Part shown: piece by piece, positions 1-7,781 of the stretch
How the letters are laid out: every line of letters begins with the position of its first letter
Position numbering within the stretch: the stretch's first letter is position 1
Source of the DNA: Deltaproteobacteria bacterium
Lineage (GTDB): Bacteria > Desulfobacterota > GWC2-55-46
DNA length: 35,012 nt
Direction: 5' to 3'
Assembly: GCA_016212705.1 (NCBI GenBank)
Contig: JACREU010000015.1
Location: 1 to 35,012, forward strand
The notes under the pieces: model-generated
Database searches by the model: none
The model's input: the letters and a program-made list of their open reading frames with translations, nothing else
Told to the model about the DNA's origin: nothing
Program-made: the position numbers and the translations under genes

Positions 1-92
1 GCAGTAAGATCAAGGGCAAAACAACGTACAACAGCCCTGAATTTAGCCTCTGCGATTTTTGAACGGCTGTAATACCTATTTTTCTTCAGCAT
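1..92 (-). CDS. IS1595-family-like transposase, N-terminal fragment (runs off window)
   Basis: Reading leftward from an ATG at 92, about 30 codons are visible before the window ends. The peptide starts MLKKNRYYSRSKIAEAKFR and continues with a VVRCFALDLT-like stretch. This resembles the start of ISXO2/IS1595-type transposases, which have a KNRYYxRSxIxEAKFR opening followed by a helix-turn-helix and later a DDE-type catalytic domain. Only the N-terminus can be judged; the catalytic part is outside the window. Family assignment rests on remembered N-terminal similarity, not on a search. Confidence 0.6.
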   Translation of the reverse strand, partial: MLKKNRYYSRSKIAEAKFRAVVRCFALDLT

Positions 93-140
93 TTCGGAAG
101 CTTACCACATTTCTCAATGTCGTTTGCTTCCTAAGACCCT
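1..140 (-). mobile_element. left-edge end of an IS1595-like insertion sequence (partial)
   Basis: The minus strand here carries the N-terminus of a transposase (1-92) plus about 45 bases of upstream non-coding DNA. The element continues beyond the left edge of the window. The boundary is inferred near 135-140, because the reading frame of the truncated HD gene to the right is open only from there (in-frame stop TAA at 132-134). The minus-strand sequence just inside that point begins GGGTCTTAGGAAGC, which could be the terminal inverted repeat. The other end is not visible, so neither the repeat nor a target duplication can be verified. Confidence 0.55.
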
Positions 141-146
141 AAAGAA

Positions 147-1289
147 TTGGGTGTTATTTTTAAGAAATTCAAGGAAGCAAAACTTCAGGAAAATCTTTTG
201 AAAATATTGTATCCCGGCAGAAAGGGGATAGCATTATCTTTATTTGATCTCATTTCTTCAGATATTGATGCCGATAGAGCTGATTACATGTTGAGAGATG
301 GACAGACGAGCGGGATAGGCTTTGGTAATTACGATGTAGATCGATTGGTTGATGCAATGACTATTTATGAAGACAAAAATGATCCAAAACAAAAGTTCTA
401 TATAAGACCTAAAATAAAAGCTCTAAGTTCAGTTGAATCTTTTTTAATAGAAAGATTTAAGTTACATAAATGGTTATACTTCCACAAGCATGTCGTCTTT
501 ACAGATAGAATTTTAATGCTTTCACTCAGGTCATTAATAAAAGCAAATGATTATAAGAATCACCCTCTTAAGGGTTTGTTAACTATAGAAAATTTTCATT
601 TTTCAAATTATGTTTCTAATGACATTCCATTTGACGACGTTGCCCTAATTTCTATTCTTAGAGAAAGTAGGGGAATTGTAAGTAAATTTTTAAAACACTC
701 TGAAAATCATAAGGGAATTAGATATACCTTATCGGTTTATGATAAAATGTTGCGAATTCTTTTCGACAGAGAGAATTGGTCATTTGCTATTTGCAAAAAT
801 GTAGGTGAGTATGTCCAGCTAGAAGAAAAAATATATAACCATTTAGTAATTGATCGTTCTCAAGTAAGTTCATCAATATTAAATCAATATGCAGATATTT
901 TAGTGCATCCTATCGATTCCAACGAAAAACATTCTGAATTCCAACATACTATTTCGGCTAATTTGTCTGATGATGATTTTTTTATAATTGAAACAGAAAA
1001 GGGATTCAAGCCATACGAGCTTTTGAAGAGAGCGGCAAATAAAACAAGCAAATTCTTTTTGATTGATGAATCGTCAGAAAGCCATATCCCGCTAACTACA
1101 ATATCAACCCTAACAAGGTCTCTTTGGGATACATGGGAAAGAGAAATGCACTTATTTGTTTATGCTATTCAACTTAATAGTCAAGTTAGTCAAGAGAATC
1201 GCCGAAGTATATATCAGGACAGGATTGCAGAACATATTGCAAATTTGTGGAAAAAGGATATACTTATCCCCGGGGGAGATCATGACTAA
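147..1289 (+). pseudogene. 5'-truncated HD-superfamily phosphohydrolase (COG1078 / SAMHD1-like)
   Basis: The 380 residues after a TTG codon correspond to the middle and C-terminal part of a bacterial SAMHD1-like HD phosphohydrolase. The diagnostic stretch is SSDIDADRADYMLRD, then a GIGFGNYDVDRLVD-like segment near residues 37-69, which in COG1078 proteins follows the HD catalytic core. The N-terminal part that would carry the H..HD metal ligands is missing. Upstream lie an in-frame stop at 132-134 and then an IS1595-like element, so the gene looks cut by that insertion, and the TTG is only the first available start codon. Composition is clearly AT-rich compared with everything to the right, which suggests transfer. 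Full-length relatives act on nucleoside triphosphates and some sit in defence islands; activity here is unlikely without the HD motif. Confidence 0.65.
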
Positions 1290-1677
1290 AATAGGTCTAA
1301 GTGCTTGGAAATTCTTCTCAAATCCTGCGCGACCACAAATTGCAGCATCAGAGTGGCTAATTATCGCTAGTCTAAAGAATTGCTCCCCAAGATGCTCACG
1401 AGCAAATGGGTGTTCAGAAGATAAATTATTTGATCAGATAAGAAATAACTTGAAGACTATTTATAAGAGCAAACCAAATTTTTTCTTGCTTTTTAGCACG
1501 GGGTGCAACATAGAAACAGTACTGGATTATTTTGCTGAAAAGAATTTGGTTGAATTAAATGAGAAAAATAAAAAAATTTATTGGAAAATTACCGATGACG
1601 GAGAAACCTATATAAATAAAAAAGCTCCTTTTGCCGAGAAAGTCTTTGGTGACAAAATTGTGGGATTATTGAAGTAG
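1282..1677 (+). CDS. small AT-rich protein of unknown function, possible winged-helix fold
   Basis: 131 residues from the ATG at 1282, which overlaps the end of the HD gene by 8 bases and has a GGGGGA ribosome site just upstream. A longer frame open from 1156 lies wholly inside the HD gene and is not preferred. I do not recognise the family. The first half has four cysteines within about 25 residues, two of them in SPRCSRANGCSED. The second half (VLDYFAEKNLVEL, then KIYWKITDDGETYI) reads like the recognition helix and beta-wing of a winged helix, which is an inference. Tight translational coupling suggests it is the partner of the truncated HD protein. Its last 12 bases overlap the 3' end of the convergent ATPase gene. 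Confidence 0.6.
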   Translation: MTKIGLSAWKFFSNPARPQIAASEWLIIASLKNCSPRCSRANGCSEDKLFDQIRNNLKTIYKSKPNFFLLFSTGCNIETVLDYFAEKNLVELNEKNKKIYWKITDDGETYINKKAPFAEKVFGDKIVGLLK

Positions 1678-4371
1678 TTTTACTACCTTCTTCGTCCCCT
1701 TCCTCACCCACTTCACAATCTCCATCAGCACCAGCGGCTGTATCGAGGCCGCCACCACTATCCCCCAGTCAAATAGCGAGAGCGGCACGACCTTGAATAT
1801 CCCTTCGAGCGCGGGGATGTAGATGAGGAGGAGCTGGGTCGAGAGTATCACGAGGACCGATAAGTTCAGCGTCCTGTTCGAGAAGAAGCCAATTCTAAAG
1901 ACCGACTCGAAGGCGGACCTGCAGTTGAATACATGGAACTTCTGGCAGAAGACGAGGACCGTGAACGCCATGGTCTGGGCCTTTATTATGGACGAGCCCA
2001 GGTAATAGAGCTCAAGCGTAAATACGGCGAGCGTGCAGAGCGCGATGAACGCGCCCTGCACGAGCATGATCCAGATGAGCGCGTTCGTGACTATCCCTTC
2101 GTTCTTTGCCCTGGGCCTCCTCCCCATGACACCGGGGTCTACCGGCTCCATCGCGAGCCCGAGCGCGGGAAGCCCGTCTGTCACGAGGTTCGTCCAGAGT
2201 ATCTGCACCGGCAGGAGCGGCAGAGGCATTCCCGTCAGCGACGCTACAAGGAGTACGAGTATCTCACCGATATTGCAGGAAAGGAGGAAGTGGACGACCC
2301 TCCTGATGTTGTCGAATATGCCGCGCCCCTCCTCGACCGCCGAGACGATGGAGGCGAAGTTGTCGTCGGTCAATACCATGTCCGCGGCCTCTTTGGTGAC
2401 GTCGGTCCCGGTGATGCCCATTGCGACGCCTATGTCGGCCTCTTTGAGCGCGGGCGCGTCGTTGACGCCGTCCCCCGTCATGGCGATGATATCTCCCCGC
2501 TCTCTCCATGCCTTTACCACTTTAAGCTTGTGCTCGGGGTTTACCCTCGCGTAGACCTTTATCCTCGGGAGTTCCCTCCTGAACTCGTCCGACGACATCG
2601 CGTCGAGCTCTTCGCCCGTTACAGCCCTGTCGCCTTCATGGAATATCCCTAATTCTCTCGCTATGGCGACGGCCGTTGCCCTGTGGTCGCCTGTTATCAT
2701 GATAGGGGTGATACCGGCGGAGAGCGCCTTTTCGACCGCCCTTCCGACCTCTTCTCTCGGCGGGTCTATCATGCCTGAGAGCGCGATGAAGGTGAGGCCT
2801 TGCTCGAGCTCGTGTACCCTGTGGAGGTTGAACGGCTCCTTTTGTTTCCTGAAGGCGAGTGCGAGGACCCGTAGCGCGGAATTAGAGAACTCGTCGTTTG
2901 CGCGGGTGATGGAGGCTCGGTCCGCCTCGGTTACAGGCGCGACGCCGGACCCCTTGAGTATGCCGGTATAGAGCGGGTCCATCCTGTCTGGCGCGCCTTT
3001 GACAAAGGCATAATGGTATTCGCCGTCGGTAAATACCGTAGTCATCATCTTCCGCTCGGCGTCGAAAGGGACCTCGCCGAGGAACCTGAAAGTTTTAAGG
3101 AGCTCCGCTTTCTTAATCCCCGCTTTTTCCCCGAGCGTCAGGAACGCGCCTTCCGTCGGGTCTCCTATTACAGAGTAGACGCCCTTATCGTTCCTTTTAA
3201 GCTCCGCGCTGTTGCATAGGATGCCGGCAATGAGCGCCTCCTTGAGGACCGCGTCCTCCAAGGGGTCTATCTCCTCTTTGCCTTTTACGAACTTGCCCGT
3301 TGGCGCGTACCCGGTGCCGGTGACGCCAAGGGACGCGCCATTCCCGAGATATATCCTCTTTACGGTCATCTGGTTCTGCGTCAGCGTCCCGGTCTTGTCC
3401 GACGCGATGATGGTGGCGGAGCCGAGGGTCTCAACAGACGGGAGTTTTCTTATGAGCGCGTGCCTCTTGACCATCCTCTGGACGCCGAGCGCGAGGACGA
3501 TTGTTACGACCGCCGGGAGCCCCTCGGGTATCGCCGCGACCGCGAGGCTTACGGCCACGAGGAACATGTCGAGCACGGCCTCCCCCCGGAAAACCCCTAT
3601 GGCGAAGATGAGCGCGCAGACGCCCCCTGCCGCGTACACGAGCGCGCGCCCGAACTCGGCGAGCCTCTTCTGCAGAGGCGTCGGCTCGGCCTTTGCCTCC
3701 TGCAACATACGCGCTATCTTGCCCATCTCCGTCGCCATGCCCGTAGCTACGACCACGGCCCTCCCTCTGCCGTAGACGACGGTCGTGCCGAGGTACGCCA
3801 TATTCGTCCTGTCGGCGAGCGGGACCGTGTTCTCAAGGTCGTCCGTCGATTTTTCTATGGCCTGGGACTCTCCGGTAAGCGCCGCCTCCTGGACCTTCAA
3901 AAACTGCGACTCTACGACCCTTACGTCCGCGGGGATATGGTCGCCGCTCTCAAGCGCAATGATGTCGCCTGCGACGAGGTATAAGGCCGGGACGGTCGAG
4001 AGCGAGCCGCCCCGCAGGACCTTTGCCGAAGGCGCGGAGAGCTTTTTCAGCGCCTCCATGACGCGCTCGGCCTTTTCTTCCTGAATGAACCCTATTATGC
4101 CGTTAAGGACGACTATCGACATGATGGCGAGGGAATCTATCCACTCGCCCAACATCCCGGCGATGACGGCAGAGCCGATGAGGACGAGTATGATGAATTC
4201 GGTGAACTGCTTCGCGAATTTTTTAAGGCGAGACTCCCTCTCGGCCTCGGTCAACCTGTTCGGCCCCCATTTCTCAAGCCTTCCGCGCGCCTCCGCCTCC
4301 GGGAGCCCGTCTAAAGAGGTATCGAGCTCACGCAATACCGCCTCTGTTTTTTTCTGGTACCACTCCATCAT
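1666..4371 (-). CDS. P-type cation-transporting ATPase, P2A/Ca2+-ATPase-like
   Basis: A full-length P-type ATPase (901 residues from the preferred start) in the inner membrane. In order: an N-terminal cation-ATPase domain, the actuator TGES (about 166-169), the M4 motif PEGLP (282-286), the phosphorylation site DKTGT (Asp325), an ITGD motif, the hinge TGDGVNDAPAL, and a C-terminal membrane domain. Ligand positions known from SERCA/PMR1 site II are present: Glu in PEGLP, Asn and Glu in the M5 segment LSCNIGE, and Asn/Thr/Asp in NLVTDGLPA of M6. Ca2+ (or Mn2+) export is therefore the best guess; Na+ or other cations cannot be excluded. An upstream ATG at 4392 overlaps a TATAAT-like box, whereas GGAGGA at 4378-4383 lies 6 bases before ATGATG at 4371, so 4371 is chosen. 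The gene diverges from the waa operon. Confidence 0.9.
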   Translation of the reverse strand: MMEWYQKKTEAVLRELDTSLDGLPEAEARGRLEKWGPNRLTEAERESRLKKFAKQFTEFIILVLIGSAVIAGMLGEWIDSLAIMSIVVLNGIIGFIQEEKAERVMEALKKLSAPSAKVLRGGSLSTVPALYLVAGDIIALESGDHIPADVRVVESQFLKVQEAALTGESQAIEKSTDDLENTVPLADRTNMAYLGTTVVYGRGRAVVVATGMATEMGKIARMLQEAKAEPTPLQKRLAEFGRALVYAAGGVCALIFAIGVFRGEAVLDMFLVAVSLAVAAIPEGLPAVVTIVLALGVQRMVKRHALIRKLPSVETLGSATIIASDKTGTLTQNQMTVKRIYLGNGASLGVTGTGYAPTGKFVKGKEEIDPLEDAVLKEALIAGILCNSAELKRNDKGVYSVIGDPTEGAFLTLGEKAGIKKAELLKTFRFLGEVPFDAERKMMTTVFTDGEYHYAFVKGAPDRMDPLYTGILKGSGVAPVTEADRASITRANDEFSNSALRVLALAFRKQKEPFNLHRVHELEQGLTFIALSGMIDPPREEVGRAVEKALSAGITPIMITGDHRATAVAIARELGIFHEGDRAVTGEELDAMSSDEFRRELPRIKVYARVNPEHKLKVVKAWRERGDIIAMTGDGVNDAPALKEADIGVAMGITGTDVTKEAADMVLTDDNFASIVSAVEEGRGIFDNIRRVVHFLLSCNIGEILVLLVASLTGMPLPLLPVQILWTNLVTDGLPALGLAMEPVDPGVMGRRPRAKNEGIVTNALIWIMLVQGAFIALCTLAVFTLELYYLGSSIIKAQTMAFTVLVFCQKFHVFNCRSAFESVFRIGFFSNRTLNLSVLVILSTQLLLIYIPALEGIFKVVPLSLFDWGIVVAASIQPLVLMEIVKWVRKGTKKVVKLLQ

Positions 4372-4377
4372 CGGACT

Positions 4378-4383
4378 TCCTCC
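4378..4383 (-). promoter_or_regulatory. Shine-Dalgarno that decides the ATPase start
   Basis: On the minus strand GGAGGA (4383 to 4378) is followed after 6 bases by ATGATG at 4371-4366. The alternative ATG at 4392 lies upstream of this site and overlaps a TATAAT at 4396-4391, which could be the -10 box of this gene with a very short leader. No convincing -35 box accompanies it. Confidence 0.6.
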
Positions 4384-4440
4384 AGGGGCCATTATATCAA
4401 AAGGGGTTTTAAATAAAAGCGCCGGTAATACCTATTTAAT

Positions 4441-4471
4441 TTGACAATCCCCGCGTTATTTATACTATAAT
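4441..4471 (+). promoter_or_regulatory. sigma70-type promoter for the LPS core operon
   Basis: A perfect -35 box TTGACA at 4441-4446 is followed by TATAAT at 4466-4471. The 19-base spacer is longer than ideal; the overlapping TATACT at 4461 would give only 14. The region is AT-rich and lies 67 bases upstream of the waaF ATG, in the divergent gap with the ATPase gene. It is the best promoter match ahead of the waa cluster. Confidence 0.6.
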
Positions 4472-4537
4472 ATCCTATTGAGGTTTGCTCGTTTTCGGGC
4501 AGGGCCTCATGTCGAGCCTATCTTAACTTAAGGGAAT

Positions 4538-5599
4538 ATGGCGGGAAAAGACGCAAAAAAGATACTTGTCAGGGTCCCTAACTGGATAGGCGACGCCGTA
4601 ATGGCCCTGCCGGCGCTCGAGGCATTGAAGGCCCTGTACAGGAAGTCCGATATAACCGTTCTCGCGAAGGGCAGGACCGTGCCTGTGTTCCAGAACAACC
4701 CGCACATAAGCGAGATAATAGAGTACGACGACAAGAGGAGGCATAGCGGTATCTCCGGGAGGATAAAGCTCGGCGGAGAGATAAAGTGGCGCGGGTTCGA
4801 TACGGCCGTGCTCTTCCAGAACGCCTTTGACGCGGCCTTCCTGTCGTTCATCTCCGGGATACCGAAGCGCATAGGATATGCGCGGGACTTCAGGTCCAGG
4901 CTCCTTACCAACGCCATCCCGGTGACAGACGAGATAAAGAAGGTCCACCAGGCATTCTATTACCTGAATATCGTAAAGACGCTCGGCGGGGAGGTCCCTC
5001 CCAACCCCCTGCCGAGGATATATATATCTCCTGCCGAGAGGTCCTGGGTCGAGGAGTTCGTCTCTGACAACGGCCTCAAGCGCGCCTTTCTCATAGGAGC
5101 GGCGCCTGGCGCGAGCTACGGCCCGGCAAAGAGGTGGCCGCCGGAGAAGTTCGCCGAGGCGCTCACAATTTTATGCGAGGGTCGGAACGGCTTCCCGCTC
5201 ATATTCGGAGGCCCCGAGGACAAGGAGGCGTGCACCGGGGTCTCGAAGAGGCTCAAGATGAGGCACCTCGACCTCTCCGGCAAGGTCTATCTCCGGCAGT
5301 TCATGGCGCTTGTGGCGAGGCTGAACCTCTTTATCACGAACGACTCCGGCCCCATGCACGTAGGCTCGGCCTTGTCCACACCGACGGTTGCGATATTCGG
5401 CTCGACGGACGCCACACTCACCGGGCCGCTCGGGCCTTTTGCGAAGGTCCTTAAAAGGGAGATAGAGTGTTCGCCGTGTTTCGAGCGGACGTGCAAATTC
5501 AAACACTACAGGTGCCTTGAAGTAGGGCCCAAAGAGGTCGCGAGGGCGGGAGAGGCGCTTTTGAAGGAAAAAGAGGGTGCGGGCAAAGGAAGGAAGTAA
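4538..5599 (+). CDS. waaF: ADP-heptose:LPS heptosyltransferase II (WaaF-like, GT9)
   Basis: A cytosolic or membrane-associated GT9 enzyme that adds the second L-glycero-D-manno-heptose to the LPS inner core. 353 residues, normal length for WaaF. Visible: RVPNWIGDAVM near the N-terminus (Asp19 matches the catalytic Asp of the family), the WaaF-typical GAAPGASYGPAKRWP at 187-201, and TNDSGPMHV at 267-275 in the nucleotide-sugar site. The C-terminus carries a four-cysteine pattern (ECSPCFERTC, then a further C) shared with other GT9 proteins in this cluster. An AAGGGA site lies just before the ATG. It is the first gene of the operon and overlaps gmhB by 23 bases. Confidence 0.92.
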   Translation: MAGKDAKKILVRVPNWIGDAVMALPALEALKALYRKSDITVLAKGRTVPVFQNNPHISEIIEYDDKRRHSGISGRIKLGGEIKWRGFDTAVLFQNAFDAAFLSFISGIPKRIGYARDFRSRLLTNAIPVTDEIKKVHQAFYYLNIVKTLGGEVPPNPLPRIYISPAERSWVEEFVSDNGLKRAFLIGAAPGASYGPAKRWPPEKFAEALTILCEGRNGFPLIFGGPEDKEACTGVSKRLKMRHLDLSGKVYLRQFMALVARLNLFITNDSGPMHVGSALSTPTVAIFGSTDATLTGPLGPFAKVLKREIECSPCFERTCKFKHYRCLEVGPKEVARAGEALLKEKEGAGKGRK

Positions 5600-6164
5600 T
5601 ATAGCCGTCTTCCTCGACAGGGACGGGACGATAAACGAGGACACCGGCTATCTCCATAAGCCGGAAGAGCTCGTCGTCATAAATGGCGCGGCAGAGGCGA
5701 TAAAAAGGCTGAACTCCGCCTCTGTAACAGTCGTCGTCGTCAGCAACCAGTCGGGCGTGGGCAGAGGTTATTTTACCGATTCCGACGTCGAGGCGGTCAA
5801 CGATAGGCTCGTTGACGTTATCGGGGGCGATGGCGCGAGCATCGACGCCATTTACTACTGCAACCACCACCCGGACGAGGACTGCGTATGCAGGAAGCCC
5901 TCGACCGGGATGCTTAAGAAGGCCTCAGCAGAGCACGGGATAGACCTTACTAATTCCTATGTCGTGGGCGACAAGGGGTCTGATATCGAGCTTGCGTTTA
6001 ACGCCGGGGCAAAAGGCGTCCTCGTCCTTACCGGCAAGGGGCAGGACGAATCGCATAAGCTCAAACGCCCCGCTGACTTCGTAGCCGAAGACCTTATGAA
6101 CGCGGTCCTCTGGATACTCGACGACCTCAAAAAAAGACGGGCGGTTTCTTTGACGGACCGTTGA
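5577..6164 (+). CDS. gmhB: D-glycero-beta-D-manno-heptose 1,7-bisphosphate 7-phosphatase
   Basis: A cytosolic HAD-family phosphatase that removes the 7-phosphate in ADP-heptose synthesis. 195 residues. The nucleophile and acid/base aspartates are in FLDRDGT (Asp14, Asp16), motif II is SNQSG (56-60), and the metal-binding aspartate region is VVGDKGSD (129-136). A zinc loop of GmhB type is visible as CNHHPDEDCVCRKP, with ligands Cys95, His97, Cys103 and Cys105. The start is a GTG that overlaps the end of waaF and is preceded by a GAAGGA site. Adjacent heptosyltransferases and the downstream rfaE1 support the heptose role over histidinol phosphatase. Confidence 0.92.
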   Translation: MRAKEGSNIAVFLDRDGTINEDTGYLHKPEELVVINGAAEAIKRLNSASVTVVVVSNQSGVGRGYFTDSDVEAVNDRLVDVIGGDGASIDAIYYCNHHPDEDCVCRKPSTGMLKKASAEHGIDLTNSYVVGDKGSDIELAFNAGAKGVLVLTGKGQDESHKLKRPADFVAEDLMNAVLWILDDLKKRRAVSLTDR

Positions 6165-6173
6165 GCCTTGAAT

Positions 6174-7181
6174 ATGAAGGTCCTCATCATAAAGCTCTCA
6201 TCGATCGGCGACTGCGTCCAGACGCTCCCGGCCCTTTATTCATTGAGACAGGGGCTCGGGTCCAAGGGGGCGAAGGCGCGGATAGACTGGCTCGTGGAGG
6301 AGGCGGCAAGCTCGGTACTCAAGGACAACCCGCTCCTCGACAACCTCATAGTGGTCAAGAGGGGCTGGCTTAGGAATTTCAGGGAGAACCTCAAGGCCGC
6401 AAGACGCATCAAAAAAGAGGGCTACGACATAGTCGTGGACTTTCAGGGGCTCCTTAAAAGCGGCGTATGGGTGATGCTCTCAGGCGGCAGGCGAAAGGTC
6501 GGCTTCAGGAACGGGCGGGAGTTGAGCCACCTGTTCCTTAACGAAAAGCTCCCGCCGTTTGACATAGAGAGGCACGCGGTCGAGAGGTACCTCGACCTCG
6601 CCCGTTATCTCGGCGGGGAAAAAGGGGAGGCGGTCTTTCCGCTCGACGTGGAGCGCGAAAAGGCCGTTGTAAAAAAGAAGGTCGAAAAGGCGGGGATAAA
6701 AGGCCCGTTCTTCGTCATCGTCCCCCGCGCCAGGTGGGAGACCAAGCTCTGGAAGGACGAAAAGTTCGTCGAGCTCGCGAAGAGGCTCATTGAAAAGACC
6801 GGCCTCTCGGTTGTGATAGCCGGCGGCGCAGGGGATAAAGAGGGCCTCTCTGAGATGGCCCAGGCCATAGGTAAAAAAGCGGCAAGCCTCGCCGGAGCGA
6901 CGGACTTAAAGGAGCTTGCCGCGCTCTTCAGGCTCTCCAAGGGTGTGGTCACGGTGGACTCCGGCCCCATGCACCTCGCCTCGGCCTCCGGGGCGAAGGT
7001 AGTCGCCCTGTTCGGCCCCACGGCCCCGTGGCGGACCGGCCCCTACGGCGCCGGGCACGTCGTCATAAGAAAAGGGCTTAAGTGCAGTCCGTGTTTCAAG
7101 CGTACTTGCGCGGACGCCAGATGCATGTCCGGCATAACGGTCGACGAGGCGCTCGAAGGCGCGCTTAAAATCCTTAAATAG
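6174..7181 (+). CDS. waaC: LPS heptosyltransferase I (WaaC-like, GT9)
   Basis: Transfers the first heptose from ADP-heptose onto Kdo of the LPS inner core. 335 residues from the ATG at 6174. A TTG two codons upstream (6168) is also open, but MKVLIIKLSSIGD is the usual WaaC beginning and puts the catalytic Asp at residue 13, as in E. coli WaaC. Further marks are DFQGLLKSG, the PRARWETKLW segment, and VDSGPMHLASA followed by VALFGPT in the donor site. The C-terminus has the KCSPCFKRTC plus Cys pattern. The gap from gmhB is 9 bases, so it lies in the same operon. Confidence 0.88.
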   Translation: MKVLIIKLSSIGDCVQTLPALYSLRQGLGSKGAKARIDWLVEEAASSVLKDNPLLDNLIVVKRGWLRNFRENLKAARRIKKEGYDIVVDFQGLLKSGVWVMLSGGRRKVGFRNGRELSHLFLNEKLPPFDIERHAVERYLDLARYLGGEKGEAVFPLDVEREKAVVKKKVEKAGIKGPFFVIVPRARWETKLWKDEKFVELAKRLIEKTGLSVVIAGGAGDKEGLSEMAQAIGKKAASLAGATDLKELAALFRLSKGVVTVDSGPMHLASASGAKVVALFGPTAPWRTGPYGAGHVVIRKGLKCSPCFKRTCADARCMSGITVDEALEGALKILK

Positions 7182-7187
7182 GGCGAT

Positions 7188-7781
7188 ATGGAATTTTTTT
7201 CAAATATTGACAGGGAGGTCTTTCTCCTTGTAAACCACGGGTTCACATCAGGCGCGCTTGACTCTGTCATGGTCTATGTGACCGATAAGTTTAATTTTTT
7301 GGGCGCGATCATCGTCGCGGCCATATTGATACTCGTCCTCGGGAAGAGAAAAGACCGGGTCGGCCTCATCCTCCTCGTAGTCCTTGTGCTTTTTAGCGAC
7401 CTCGCCTCGAACCTCCTGAAGCAGGTCTTCATGAGGGTGCGGCCTTGCAACGCGATAGAGGGGGTGCGCCTCCTTGTCGGGTGCGGAGGCTCGTATTCGC
7501 TCCCTTCCGGGCACGCCACCAACATATTCTCCGCGATGGTCTTCCTTGCCTTGAGGTACAGAAAATTCGCCCCGGCCTTCTTCATTATGGCAACGGTGGT
7601 ATCGTATTCGAGGGTCTACGTCGGGGTCCATTATCCCTTTGACGTGCTCTCAGGCGCGCTCCTCGGCTCCCTAATGGCCTACGGGTTAACGGTTGCGGAG
7701 AAGAGGTTCATCACCGGGAAGTTCAAACCGCTTGAGGCCCCAAGGGACGAAGACAAGGAGAGGGGCCGGTTTGAGGCATAG
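7188..7781 (+). CDS. PAP2-family membrane phosphatase
   Basis: A polytopic inner-membrane phosphatase of the PAP2 family, 197 residues, with about five to six hydrophobic segments. The three phosphatase motifs are visible in order: KQVFMRVRP (KxxxxxxRP), SLPSGHATN (PSGH), and SRVYVGVHYPFDV (SRxxxxxHxxxD). The active site would face the periplasm. Members dephosphorylate undecaprenyl pyrophosphate, phosphatidylglycerol phosphate or lipid A; the exact substrate cannot be read from sequence. Its position between heptosyltransferases and a polyprenyl-linked sugar module favours lipid A or an undecaprenyl carrier. The end overlaps the preferred start of the next gene by 11 bases. Confidence 0.85.
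   Translation: MEFFSNIDREVFLLVNHGFTSGALDSVMVYVTDKFNFLGAIIVAAILILVLGKRKDRVGLILLVVLVLFSDLASNLLKQVFMRVRPCNAIEGVRLLVGCGGSYSLPSGHATNIFSAMVFLALRYRKFAPAFFIMATVVSYSRVYVGVHYPFDVLSGALLGSLMAYGLTVAEKRFITGKFKPLEAPRDEDKERGRFEA
7755..7763 (+). promoter_or_regulatory. Shine-Dalgarno that sets the TTG start of the GT39 gene
   Basis: AAGGAGAGG at 7755-7763 lies 7 bases before TTG at 7771. This supports a start overlapping the PAP2 gene by 11 bases rather than the much longer open frame, whose extra 26 codons would lie inside the PAP2 gene and add an Arg-rich head before the first membrane segment. Confidence 0.55.

Noticed and set aside
7693-7770. N-terminal extension of the GT39 gene from 7693
   Set aside because: The extra 26 codons lie inside the PAP2 gene and read as a low-complexity Arg/Gly/Ser stretch; the TTG at 7771 has a proper ribosome site and directly precedes the first membrane helix.
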